A DNA stretch of 22,071 bases from Tenericutes bacterium HGW-Tenericutes-5 (GTDB lineage: Bacteria; Bacillota_I; Bacilli_A; Izemoplasmatales; Hujiaoplasmataceae), in contig PGXI01000007.1 in NCBI GenBank assembly GCA_002839125.1, positions 1 through 22,071 on the forward strand. Reading direction: 5' to 3'. A model generated the notes under the pieces. The model was not told the DNA's origin, ran no database searches, and saw only the letters and a program-made list of their open reading frames with translations. Within the stretch, counting starts at the first letter, position 1, and every line of letters begins with the position of its first letter. Of this stretch, positions 1 to 5,871 are shown piece after piece. The translations under genes were made by a program, and so were the position numbers.

Positions 1-848
1 CTTTTTATATAAGATACTTGAATTACGATGGCGAGATTTTATCGGAGACTGAACATACATTTGGTAGTGGGTTATCAAATATTATAATTCCAGGCAATCC
101 ATCTCGTATAGGCTACTCATTTATCGGATGGAACATTCAATTACCCGAAACTATGCCAGCCTATGATATTGTTATAGAACCGCTTTTTATAGTCAATAGT
201 TATACAATAACTTTTGAAACAAACGGAGGAGCGTTCTTTGAACCGCAAATATATGATTTTAACGTTGTCATAAATCCGCCAACAAACCCAACTAAAGAAG
301 GATACATTTTTGAAGGATGGTATAAAGACCCTTTATTTGTTGAAAGATTTGTGTTTACAACAATGCCAGCAGAAAATATTACATTATATGTTAAATGGAT
401 TACTAATTTTCAATATTTATTTTCATATTTTGTGGAAAACGGAACTTATTACTCTGATGAATTTGGGGCTGGATATGAAATTACTTATATAGATAATGAG
501 ACTACGTATGAATTTTGTGTAGAGGCTGATGGTACTATTTATCTAAGTTATATTTTTGAAACTGAGAGTGGTACAATCATCTTACAACTATCATATAAGT
601 ATAACGAATTTAGCCCTTTTGGAATGATTTTGTCAATAAGCGTTGAATCGCTCTACGTTTATGGAATAGATTATGATGCTACATATAATTTTGATACTGC
701 AGAGTTGATTTTCCAGTTTGATGAAAATACATGGGGTGTTCTTATATCAGAAGAAGAAATAAACAATGTTACAGAAGCTTGTTTTTTCGATTTGATACTT
801 TATAGCATGATATATTTTGAGTTAATTATTGGCGTTCCTTTTCAATAA
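1..848 (+). CDS. InlB-repeat (Flg_new) surface protein, 5' part missing
   Basis: This is the C-terminal part of a secreted or surface protein whose beginning lies left of the window. The frame (codons from base 3) is open to the left edge, so the TTG at 18 is not a convincing start. The first ~130 residues contain two copies of the Listeria-Bacteroides (InlB B, Flg_new) repeat. They show the signatures GYSFIGWN and GYIFEGWYKD, the strand TITFETNGG, and MPAENITLYVKW closing the second repeat. Such beta-grasp-like modules usually form stalks or adhesive parts of extracellular proteins. The last ~145 residues are acidic and aromatic-rich, with many strand-like segments, and I do not recognise them. 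The closest relative in the window is the lipoprotein starting at 19400, which has the same repeats. The repeat assignment is secure; the function and missing N-terminus are not known. Confidence 0.8.
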   Translation, partial: FYIRYLNYDGEILSETEHTFGSGLSNIIIPGNPSRIGYSFIGWNIQLPETMPAYDIVIEPLFIVNSYTITFETNGGAFFEPQIYDFNVVINPPTNPTKEGYIFEGWYKDPLFVERFVFTTMPAENITLYVKWITNFQYLFSYFVENGTYYSDEFGAGYEITYIDNETTYEFCVEADGTIYLSYIFETESGTIILQLSYKYNEFSPFGMILSISVESLYVYGIDYDATYNFDTAELIFQFDENTWGVLISEEEINNVTEACFFDLILYSMIYFELIIGVPFQ

Positions 849-855
849 ATTTTAA

Positions 856-889
856 AATGTGACAAAATGTAATTCACATTGTAATGTCA
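856..889. repeat. Short inverted repeats after the InlB-repeat gene
   Basis: AATGTGA (856-862) is mirrored by TCACATT (874-880). TGACA (860-864) is mirrored by TGTCA (885-889), with AATGT/ACATT inside. These pairings overlap and are mutually exclusive. There is no T-tract directly after, so this may be a weak transcript-end structure or an operator. It lies between the stop codon and the stronger terminator at 910-940. Confidence 0.3.
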
Positions 890-909
890 ATAATATAAAA
901 ATCAATATG

Positions 910-940
910 AAAGAGTCATTCTAGCGATGACTCTTTTTCT
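910..940 (+). terminator. Rho-independent terminator of the InlB-repeat gene
   Basis: A perfect 10-bp stem, AAAGAGTCAT (910-919) with ATGACTCTTT (927-936), has a 7-base loop and runs into a T-rich tail. It ends the upstream gene. The promoter of the next operon begins only a few bases later, so the two units are tightly packed but insulated. Confidence 0.85.
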
Positions 941-943
941 TTA

Positions 944-952
944 TGTTATAAT
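944..952 (+). promoter_or_regulatory. Extended -10 promoter of the oxidoreductase operon
   Basis: TGTTATAAT is a perfect extended -10 (TG, one base, TATAAT). No good -35 is visible because that position overlaps the terminator stem. Transcription would start near 958-960, which argues against the ATG at 958 as the translation start and for the TTG at 976. Confidence 0.65.
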
Positions 953-975
953 ATTTTATGAAAGAGGTGATTTAT

Positions 976-2076
976 TTGAAAGATTTACTTAATTATAAAT
1001 TGAAAGAAAATGTTTTATTAAAAAATAGATTTGTATTAGCTCCTATGACTACTTATTCAGGTAATCCTGACTTAACTTTAAGTGATGAAGAAGATAGATA
1101 TTATAACGCTAGGGGTAAAGAATTTGGTATGGTTATTACAGCCGCTACGGCTGTGAGTCAACACGGGCAAGCTTTTACTAATCAAATCTCTGCTATGAGA
1201 GATTTTTATTTACCTTCACTTAAGAGATTGGCTGATACTATAAAGTCCGGTGGAGCTAAAGCAGTCTTGCAACTTCATCATGGTGGCAGAATGAATGCAA
1301 TTGGCTTATATGAAAACCAAGATATTGTCAGTGCTTCAAGTATTAAAGCTGAAAGAACTAATGCGGTTACTCCAAGGGCATTAGAAACTCTAGAAGTATA
1401 TGACACTATTGAAGATTTCCGTCAAGCAATGATTAGAGCGATTAAATCAGGATTTGATGGTATTGAACTTCATGGAGCCAATACTTATCTTATCCAACAA
1501 TTCTTTAGTCCACATTCGAATCGAAGAACAGATGAATTTGGTGGTTCTTTAGAAAAAAGACTAACATTTCCATTAATGTTAGTCGATATGGCTTTAAAAA
1601 CAAGAGAAGAGTTTGCGAGTAAAGATTTTATAATCGGATATAGATTAAGTCCTGAAGAATTAGAAGAACCTGGTATAACATTAGAAGATACTACTAGATT
1701 AATAGAAGAATTATCAAAAAGAAAAATTGATTATATTCATTTGTCTTTGTCTTCTTATAAACAAAGTTCTGTAAGAAATAAAGATGATAAAACACCGATT
1801 ATTAATATATTGAAGAAACATAATATTAATAACATTCCATTAATCGGTGTTGGTGGTATTGAAACCAAGAATGAAGCATTAGAAGCTTTGTCTTTAGGTT
1901 TTGATATGGTAGCTATGGGAAAGGCTGCTTTATCGGATAAATTTGTTGTGACTAATATCTTAAATGATAAGCCAATTAAGAAAGTAATCGATGAAGATTC
2001 ATGTTTACCTACTAATATGAAAAAAAGAATAAGTGAATGGTCTTATTTAAAAGATAAAGGTTATACGGTAAAATAG
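976..2076 (+). CDS. Old Yellow Enzyme-family NADH:flavin oxidoreductase
   Basis: This is an FMN-dependent TIM-barrel ene-reductase that reduces activated C=C bonds or nitro groups with NAD(P)H. Counting from the TTG start (366 residues), the family landmarks are APMTTY (22-27), LQLHHGGR (99-105) and the catalytic HGANTYL with the His166/Asn169 substrate-binding pair. Next come SPHSNRRTDEFGGSLEKRL and the FMN-phosphate site GVGGIETKNEA. It resembles Bacillus YqiG-type NADH oxidoreductases in length and motifs. The TTG at 976 is preferred because AAAGAGGTGA sits 6 bases upstream; an in-frame ATG at 958 coincides with the predicted transcription start and has no ribosome site. It is the first gene of an operon with a NimA-like flavoprotein and an ANT(6)-like enzyme, which suggests xenobiotic handling. 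The real substrate cannot be read from sequence. Confidence 0.9.
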   Translation: MKDLLNYKLKENVLLKNRFVLAPMTTYSGNPDLTLSDEEDRYYNARGKEFGMVITAATAVSQHGQAFTNQISAMRDFYLPSLKRLADTIKSGGAKAVLQLHHGGRMNAIGLYENQDIVSASSIKAERTNAVTPRALETLEVYDTIEDFRQAMIRAIKSGFDGIELHGANTYLIQQFFSPHSNRRTDEFGGSLEKRLTFPLMLVDMALKTREEFASKDFIIGYRLSPEELEEPGITLEDTTRLIEELSKRKIDYIHLSLSSYKQSSVRNKDDKTPIINILKKHNINNIPLIGVGGIETKNEALEALSLGFDMVAMGKAALSDKFVVTNILNDKPIKKVIDEDSCLPTNMKKRISEWSYLKDKGYTVK

Positions 2077-2108
2077 ATAATAGCTTTTCTTTTTAAGGAG
2101 AAATTTAA

Positions 2109-2570
2109 ATGTTTAGAAAAATGCGAAGAAGCGATAAAGCCATGTCAAAAGAAATGACTTTAGATTTACTGTCAAGAGGTCAAGAAGGTGTCTTAGGTAC
2201 AGTCGGTGATAATGGTTATCCTTATACTGTAGTAGTTAACTATGTTTATCTTAATGATAAAATCTATTTCCATAGTGCAAAAACAGGACAAAAGATTGAT
2301 AACATTAACTTTAAAGAAAAAGTTTCTTTTTCTGTATATGATAATGTAAAAGTTATTGGAGAAGAACTTACGACGCATTATGAGAGTCTGGTTGTATTTG
2401 GAAAGGCTAAGGTTGTTGAAACTAGTAGAGACATTTTATTGGCATTAGTTAATAAATATGCTGATTTAGATCAAAAGAAAGTGTTAAGTATGATTGATAA
2501 AGAAATAAATGTAACGGCACTAGTAGAAATAGAGATTGACCATATAACCGGTAAGATTGGTAAGATATGA
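2109..2570 (+). CDS. NimA-like pyridoxamine-phosphate-oxidase-family flavoprotein
   Basis: This 153-residue protein has an FMN-binding split-barrel fold. It begins with MRRSDKAMSKE (from residue 5), the usual start of the NimA/nitroimidazole-resistance subfamily. Then come the strand GVLGTVGDNGYPYTVVVNYV and the FMN-contact motif IYFHSAKTGQKIDNI. Known NimA proteins reduce 5-nitroimidazoles to non-toxic amines; many relatives have unknown substrates, so the drug role is an inference. The ribosome site AAGGAG (2095-2100) is well placed, 32 bases after the oxidoreductase stop. The gene ends in TGA overlapped by the ATG of the next gene, indicating translational coupling. It cannot be a PdxH biosynthetic enzyme judging by its length and N-terminal motif. 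Confidence 0.85.
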   Translation: MFRKMRRSDKAMSKEMTLDLLSRGQEGVLGTVGDNGYPYTVVVNYVYLNDKIYFHSAKTGQKIDNINFKEKVSFSVYDNVKVIGEELTTHYESLVVFGKAKVVETSRDILLALVNKYADLDQKKVLSMIDKEINVTALVEIEIDHITGKIGKI

Positions 2571-3400
2571 TGAGTCTTTTAGATAAACTATTAGATTTAG
2601 CTAATAAAAACAACTCAATTAGAGCTTTAGTGATGAACGGCTCAAGAGTCAATCCTAATATCACACCTGATGAATATCAGGACTATGATATTGTCTTCTA
2701 TGTAAATAATTATCAGGGGTTTATCAAAGATTTTTCCTTTATTGATACTTTAGGTGAAGTGTTAGTTAAACAAACATCACTTGATCAAAGAGACGGATTA
2801 GAAACAATCAACGAGTCTTTTACTTATATGGTGCAGTATAAAGATGGAAGTAGAATTGATTTAACTATTAGAGATATAAAGTATGTTTTAGAAGATTTTA
2901 AAAGTGATTCTTTATCAATGGTTTTACTTGATAAAGAAGGATTAGGTTTAGATAACAATCCTAATGAATCAAGTTACTATGTTAAGAAAATTACTAAAGA
3001 AGATTTCACTTTCACAGTAAATGAGTTTTACTGGGTATGTCCTTATATTGCTAAAGGGATTAAAAGAAGACAGTTATTTTATGCGATGAAACATTTAGAT
3101 ATTATAAGACATGAACTGGAAAATATGATTGATTGGTGGATTGGGGATAACCATAACTTTGAGGTTAGTGTAGGTAAAGGTAAGAGTAGATATAAAGATT
3201 TATTATCTCAAGGAATTTATCGTCAATACGTTTTAACTTATCCTAAACTTTCTAGAATAGAAATAACTAAGGCTTTAAAAATCGCTATTAACTTATTTGA
3301 CTTATTAGCATCTGAATTAGCTAAAACCTACAATTTTATATATGATAATACTATTAAAGAAAATATATTGTTATTTTTCAAAACAAATTATGATTTATAA
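2567..3400 (+). CDS. ANT(6)/AadE-type aminoglycoside 6-adenylyltransferase-like protein
   Basis: This 277-residue protein resembles the streptomycin 6-adenylyltransferase family (AadE, ~285 residues) over its full length. The N-terminal nucleotidyltransferase half has the GSR motif (25-27), the metal-binding pair Asp39/Asp41 in YQDYDIVFYV, and a third acidic residue, Asp98, in RIDLTIRD. The C-terminal half is helical, with DWWIGDNHNFEVSVGKGKSRYKDLL matching the family's conserved block (split here as a description). Known members transfer AMP from ATP to the 6-OH of streptomycin. Chromosomal relatives are common in Bacillota and are not all proven resistance enzymes. It overlaps the NimA-like gene (ATGA) and is followed by a bidirectional terminator, so it closes the operon. 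A second ATG at 2570 is equally possible. Confidence 0.85.
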   Translation: MMSLLDKLLDLANKNNSIRALVMNGSRVNPNITPDEYQDYDIVFYVNNYQGFIKDFSFIDTLGEVLVKQTSLDQRDGLETINESFTYMVQYKDGSRIDLTIRDIKYVLEDFKSDSLSMVLLDKEGLGLDNNPNESSYYVKKITKEDFTFTVNEFYWVCPYIAKGIKRRQLFYAMKHLDIIRHELENMIDWWIGDNHNFEVSVGKGKSRYKDLLSQGIYRQYVLTYPKLSRIEITKALKIAINLFDLLASELAKTYNFIYDNTIKENILLFFKTNYDL

Positions 3401-3413
3401 CACGAATACAAAA

Positions 3414-3443
3414 AAAAGTCGCACCTATGCGACTTTTCTTTTT
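3414..3443. terminator. Bidirectional terminator between convergent genes
   Basis: AAAAGTCGCA (3414-3423) pairs with TGCGACTTTT (3428-3437) around the loop CCTA. A-rich sequence lies to the left and a T-rich run to the right, so it can stop transcription from both the ANT(6)-like gene and the minus-strand membrane-protein gene. Confidence 0.9.
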
Positions 3444-3468
3444 GAAACTATAAAACTAACTTAATAAA

Positions 3469-3726
3469 TTATCTTCGACTAACTTTAAATAGACTGATAA
3501 CCCATAAAAAGATAACAGCACCTAAAATTGAAAATACAAAACTCCATAAACTAAAAATTTCGAATGAACCAAGTTTAAGAAGAGTAGCTATCCAACTCCC
3601 GATGAAAGCTCCGACTAAACCAACTATGATATTAGAGATTAATCCCATCTTAGCATTTTTCTTACTAATAATGCTAGCCAACCATCCGATTATAGCTCCA
3701 AATAATATCCATAATAAAATATACAT
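3469..3726 (-). CDS. GlsB/YeaQ/YmgE-family small membrane protein
   Basis: This 85-residue protein has three hydrophobic segments and the glycine-rich family pattern. It shows FGAIIGWLASII near the N-terminus, NIIVGLVGAFIGSWIATLL in the middle and FVFSILGAVIFLWVISLF at the end. The family (transglycosylase-associated / GlsB) is linked to general stress in many bacteria; its biochemical role is unknown. The start at 3726 is chosen because a strong AAAGGAGG lies just before it on the minus strand. A longer reading from 3759 would place that ribosome site inside the coding region. A minus-strand promoter is visible upstream. It is a single-gene unit, transcribed convergently with the ANT(6)-like gene and divergently from the ice-binding lipoprotein gene. 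Confidence 0.88.
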   Translation of the reverse strand: MYILLWILFGAIIGWLASIISKKNAKMGLISNIIVGLVGAFIGSWIATLLKLGSFEIFSLWSFVFSILGAVIFLWVISLFKVSRR

Positions 3727-3768
3727 ATAATTTCCTCCTTTCTCTTGTATCTTTGTCATTACAACTTA

Positions 3769-3797
3769 AATATACCACTATTAATGATTAAATACAA
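3769..3797 (-). promoter_or_regulatory. Sigma-A-type promoter of the GlsB-like gene
   Basis: On the minus strand a -35 TTGTAT (3792-3797) and a -10 TATATT (3769-3774) are separated by exactly 17 bases. Transcription would begin about 35-40 bases before the start codon at 3726. Confidence 0.65.
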
Positions 3798-3841
3798 CTG
3801 TTTAAATGAAAATAGTGAATAAATAACGAAAATAAACTATA

Positions 3842-3886
3842 TAATATGAAAATAAAAGAAAATAAGTTTGCTAATATGAAAATAAA
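3842..3886 (+). repeat. Two direct 15-bp repeats 30 bp apart at a promoter
   Basis: TAATATGAAAATAAA occurs at 3842-3856 and again at 3872-3886, start to start 30 bp (about three helical turns). The first copy lies upstream of the -35 and the second in the -35/-10 spacer of the ice-binding gene promoter. Looser GAAAATA copies lie further left. The arrangement fits an operator for a protein dimer or an AT-tract, but low complexity makes chance possible. Confidence 0.45.
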
Positions 3887-3896
3887 GGTGTATAAT
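3868..3896 (+). promoter_or_regulatory. Promoter of the ice-binding-domain lipoprotein gene
   Basis: The -35 TTGCTA (3868-3873), a 17-base spacer and a perfect -10 TATAAT (3891-3896) give a leader of about 50 bases before the ATG at 3954. The spacer contains one copy of the 15-bp direct repeat. Confidence 0.6.
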
Positions 3897-3953
3897 GAAG
3901 TTAGCTTGATACAGAATAATACTAAGTGATTAAGCAAAAAAGGATACAAGAAT

Positions 3954-5084
3954 ATGCTATTTAAGAAAAGATTACTCATGGTAGCGCTAGTTTTCAGTTT
4001 AGCTTTAGGGTTTGCTGCTTGTAATGCAAGCACGACTTCCGATGGGACCGAAACTAACGAAACTACTTTAAATACTACTACTAACTCAATAACAACCACA
4101 GTAGTAACCGATCCATTGATAACTACAGTTGTTACAACTGAACCTATCAACATGGATGCAACATTAACTGATTTAACAGTTGATGGAATTACAGTAATGG
4201 AATTTGACCCTTTAAAAGGAAATTATGTTGTAGTACTATCTAATGGTGTAACATCAACGCCAACAGTAGAAGCTTTCAAATTAGACCAAGACTCAACCGT
4301 GGTAATGAATGATGCTTCAGACGTTACTTCATTAGTTGCTTCAGAAAGAACAACTACTTTAACAGTTACAACACAGGATGAGTTAAATGAAATGGTTTAT
4401 ACAATCTTGTTTGAAACAAGTATTCAACCGATTAACCTCGGAACTGCTAATGATTTCGTTATCTTAGCTGAAACAGGGATCTCAACTGAAACAAGTTCTA
4501 TGATTACTGGTAACATCGGGGTTAGCCCCGCTGCCCAAACATATATTACTGGATTCTCACTAATACTTGATAGCACGGGAACATTCTCTACATCAAGTCA
4601 AATAGTCGGGAATGCATACGCTAGTAATGACACATCACCAACACCGAGTTATTTAACTACAGCTGTTGCTGATATGCACACTGCATACACAGAAGCAGCA
4701 GGTAGAACTGCAAACTATAATAATTTATATAGTGGCGACTTAAGTGGTCAAACACTTACAACCGGCGTTTATAAGTTCGGTAGTGGAGTTTTAATAAATA
4801 CTGACTTAACATTAAACGGAAATGCAACTGATGTTTGGATCTTCCAAATTGATGGTGCTTTAACACAAGCTGCTGGAGTTAATATTATTTTAACTGGCGG
4901 AGCTTTAGCAGAAAACATTATCTGGCAAGTAGCGGATACAGTATCAATTGGAACTGGAGCTCATTTTGTAGGAACAATTCTTGCGAAGACTAATATTTCT
5001 TTAGGAACTAATGCTTCAATTAACGGAAGTCTATATGCTCAAACAGCAGTAACTTTAGATGCAGCTACCGTTACAAAACCGTAA
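3954..5084 (+). CDS. Ice-binding-like (DUF3494) lipoprotein with Thr stalk
   Basis: This 376-residue exported lipoprotein has a signal peptide from MLFKKRLLMVALVF to the lipobox LGFAAC, with lipidated Cys23. A Thr-rich linker follows (24-62). The next ~95 residues resemble the cadherin-like beta-sandwich domain (ATLTDLTVDGITVMEFDPL). From ~160 to the end is a DUF3494 domain, recognised from LGTANDFVILAETGIST, ITGNIGVSP, TLTTGVYKFGSGVLI, VWIFQIDGALT and the closing GSLYAQTAVTLD. Members of known function are beta-solenoid ice-binding proteins; many others sit in mesophiles and may be adhesins, so ice binding is not proven here. The protein would be anchored outside the membrane. The gene is transcribed alone, and no clear terminator follows. 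The ribosome site (AAAGGA, ~10 bases before ATG) is moderate. Confidence 0.88.
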   Translation: MLFKKRLLMVALVFSLALGFAACNASTTSDGTETNETTLNTTTNSITTTVVTDPLITTVVTTEPINMDATLTDLTVDGITVMEFDPLKGNYVVVLSNGVTSTPTVEAFKLDQDSTVVMNDASDVTSLVASERTTTLTVTTQDELNEMVYTILFETSIQPINLGTANDFVILAETGISTETSSMITGNIGVSPAAQTYITGFSLILDSTGTFSTSSQIVGNAYASNDTSPTPSYLTTAVADMHTAYTEAAGRTANYNNLYSGDLSGQTLTTGVYKFGSGVLINTDLTLNGNATDVWIFQIDGALTQAAGVNIILTGGALAENIIWQVADTVSIGTGAHFVGTILAKTNISLGTNASINGSLYAQTAVTLDAATVTKP

Positions 5085-5160
5085 ATAATTTTTAAACAAC
5101 TCATATTTCCAGTATTAATCCTTATATAAATATTAATTTTTATGAAAATAATAGATTATA

Positions 5161-5189
5161 TTGTCGTTTAATTGAAATTATGATAAAAT
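5161..5189 (+). promoter_or_regulatory. Promoter of the small HTH gene
   Basis: The -35 TTGTCG (5161-5166), a 17-base spacer and the extended -10 TGATAAAAT (hexamer 5184-5189) are present. The transcript would have a ~35-base leader carrying AGGAGGTG at 5222-5229. Confidence 0.55.
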
Positions 5190-5229
5190 AACATAAATAT
5201 TTAATTTCACGATTATTAATTAGGAGGTG

Positions 5230-5433
5230 TTGGTAATTACCAGTTTAAAGTTATACACGATCGAAGAGATATCAGAGATTTTAAAAGTAACCACAAGAAC
5301 AGTTTATAATTACATTAAGAGCGGAAGCTTAAACGCATTAAAAATGGGTAAATATTGGCGAGTAACTGAAGATGCTTTACTGGAATTTATAGAAAATGCC
5401 GCAAAAGCAGCTCAATCTGTTCAAAATAACTAG
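5230..5433 (+). CDS. Excisionase-family helix-turn-helix DNA-binding protein
   Basis: This protein of about 65-68 residues is a winged-helix/MerR-like 'excisionase family' domain. KLYTIEEISEILKVTTRTVYNYIKSG forms the helix-turn-helix, seen here as YTIEEISEIL then TTRTVYNYI, and MGKYWRVTEDALLEFI forms the wing and last helix. Such stand-alone domains act as small transcription factors or recombination directionality factors; no integrase is visible nearby, so a regulatory role is more likely. The start is uncertain. AGGAGGTG (5222-5229) overlaps a GTG at 5227 and abuts the TTG at 5230. The codon with ideal spacing is ATT at 5236, and no ATG exists. I give the TTG as a compromise. The gene has its own promoter and terminator. 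Confidence 0.75.
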   Translation: MVITSLKLYTIEEISEILKVTTRTVYNYIKSGSLNALKMGKYWRVTEDALLEFIENAAKAAQSVQNN

Positions 5434-5436
5434 ATT

Positions 5437-5488
5437 AAAGATGTTAGAAAAGTCATTTAGTGTGACATACTCTAGCATCTTTTTATTT
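5437..5488 (+). terminator. Terminator of the small HTH gene
   Basis: AAAGATGTTAGA (5437-5448) pairs with TCTAGCATCTTT (5471-5482) through 11 Watson-Crick pairs and one G-U. The interior can form a second small stem (GTCA/TGAC). A T-rich tract follows. The stem starts four bases after the stop codon. Confidence 0.8.
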
Positions 5489-5574
5489 TTTAGGTAGTAA
5501 AACCATTCTTGTTCAAGGTAATATCTCGACTGATTATTATTAAAAAATACTAATATTTTAGAATCTCCGCTTTT

Positions 5575-5580
5575 TATAAT
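5575..5580 (+). promoter_or_regulatory. Possible -10 box before a short hydrophobic ORF
   Basis: A perfect TATAAT lies 33 bases before the ATG at 5613. There is no convincing -35; the region 17 bases upstream is an A/T dyad (AAAATA, four bases, TATTTT) around 5544-5559. Confidence 0.35.
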
Positions 5581-5612
5581 GTATGAGCATTAAAAAAGGG
5601 GGGGATTTTTTT

Positions 5613-5669
5613 ATGAAAACTAATTTTTTGATTTTTTTAGCTATGTTTTTTGCTGAACGTGAGTACTGA
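5613..5669 (+). CDS. Possible 18-residue hydrophobic peptide
   Basis: ATG to TGA encodes MKTNFLIFLAMFFAEREY: a Lys, a hydrophobic stretch long enough to enter a membrane, then a charged tail. An unusually G-rich ribosome site (AAAAAAGGGGGGGA, 5591-5604) lies about 8 bases upstream and a TATAAT lies before that. It could be a small membrane peptide, a type I toxin-like peptide, a leader peptide, or the remnant of a signal sequence whose gene has been lost. The seven-G run is prone to length change. No homologue is recognised. It sits alone in a ~380-base gap between the HTH gene and the sugar isomerase gene. Confidence 0.3.
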   Translation: MKTNFLIFLAMFFAEREY

Positions 5670-5750
5670 TAAATCAATTAGAGAACTAAGCTTTAACATA
5701 ATATTTTAGTTATACGGGTGATTATTATTCCAAGTGATAATATCCGAACA

Positions 5751-5781
5751 ATTTCATTAAATTTCACTAATATTTCATAAA
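5751..5781 (+). repeat. Three tandem ATTTCAYTAA-type elements, candidate operator
   Basis: ATTTCATTAA (5751-5760), ATTTCACTAA (5761-5770) and ATTTCATAAA (5772-5781) are near-identical decamers repeated at 10-11 bp, so all face the same side of the helix. They lie just upstream of the promoter of the sugar isomerase gene. DeoR-family repressors such as IolR and FruR bind direct repeats, and a DeoR regulator is encoded in the same cluster. The link is inference. Confidence 0.45.
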
Positions 5782-5805
5782 AATGCAAAAAATATCAATA
5801 TTATA

Positions 5806-5834
5806 TTGACTAAAATGAAAACCAATGATAATAT
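5806..5834 (+). promoter_or_regulatory. Promoter of the sugar isomerase gene
   Basis: A good -35, TTGACT (5806-5811), is followed by overlapping -10 candidates: GATAAT (5827-5832, spacer 15) and TAATAT (5829-5834, spacer 17). AATGAAA is repeated at 5814-5820, 5844-5850 and 5854-5860. It is the reverse complement of the TTTCATT core of the upstream repeats, so the promoter is flanked by oppositely oriented copies. Confidence 0.55.
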
Positions 5835-5871
5835 ATGGAATGTAATGAAAAAGAATGAAAGGAGATAGTAA

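Noticed and set aside
958..975. ATG at 958 as the start of the oxidoreductase
   Set aside because: It coincides with the expected transcription start of the extended -10 promoter and has no ribosome site; the TTG at 976 has AAAGAGGTGA at the right distance.
3788..4153. Minus-strand 121-codon ORF over the ice-binding lipoprotein start
   Set aside because: It is a shadow of the Thr-rich linker and AT-rich promoter region, overlapping both promoters, with no ribosome site.
5230..5433. Mobile element (excisionase implies a prophage or integrated element)
   Set aside because: No integrase, phage genes or attachment-site repeats are visible; stand-alone HTH proteins of this type are common regulators.
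5490..5871. Riboswitch or RNA gene in the gap before the isomerase
   Set aside because: The stretch is mostly low-complexity A/T with no conserved aptamer pattern, tRNA or rRNA signature that I recognise; only the small ORF and repeat elements stand out.
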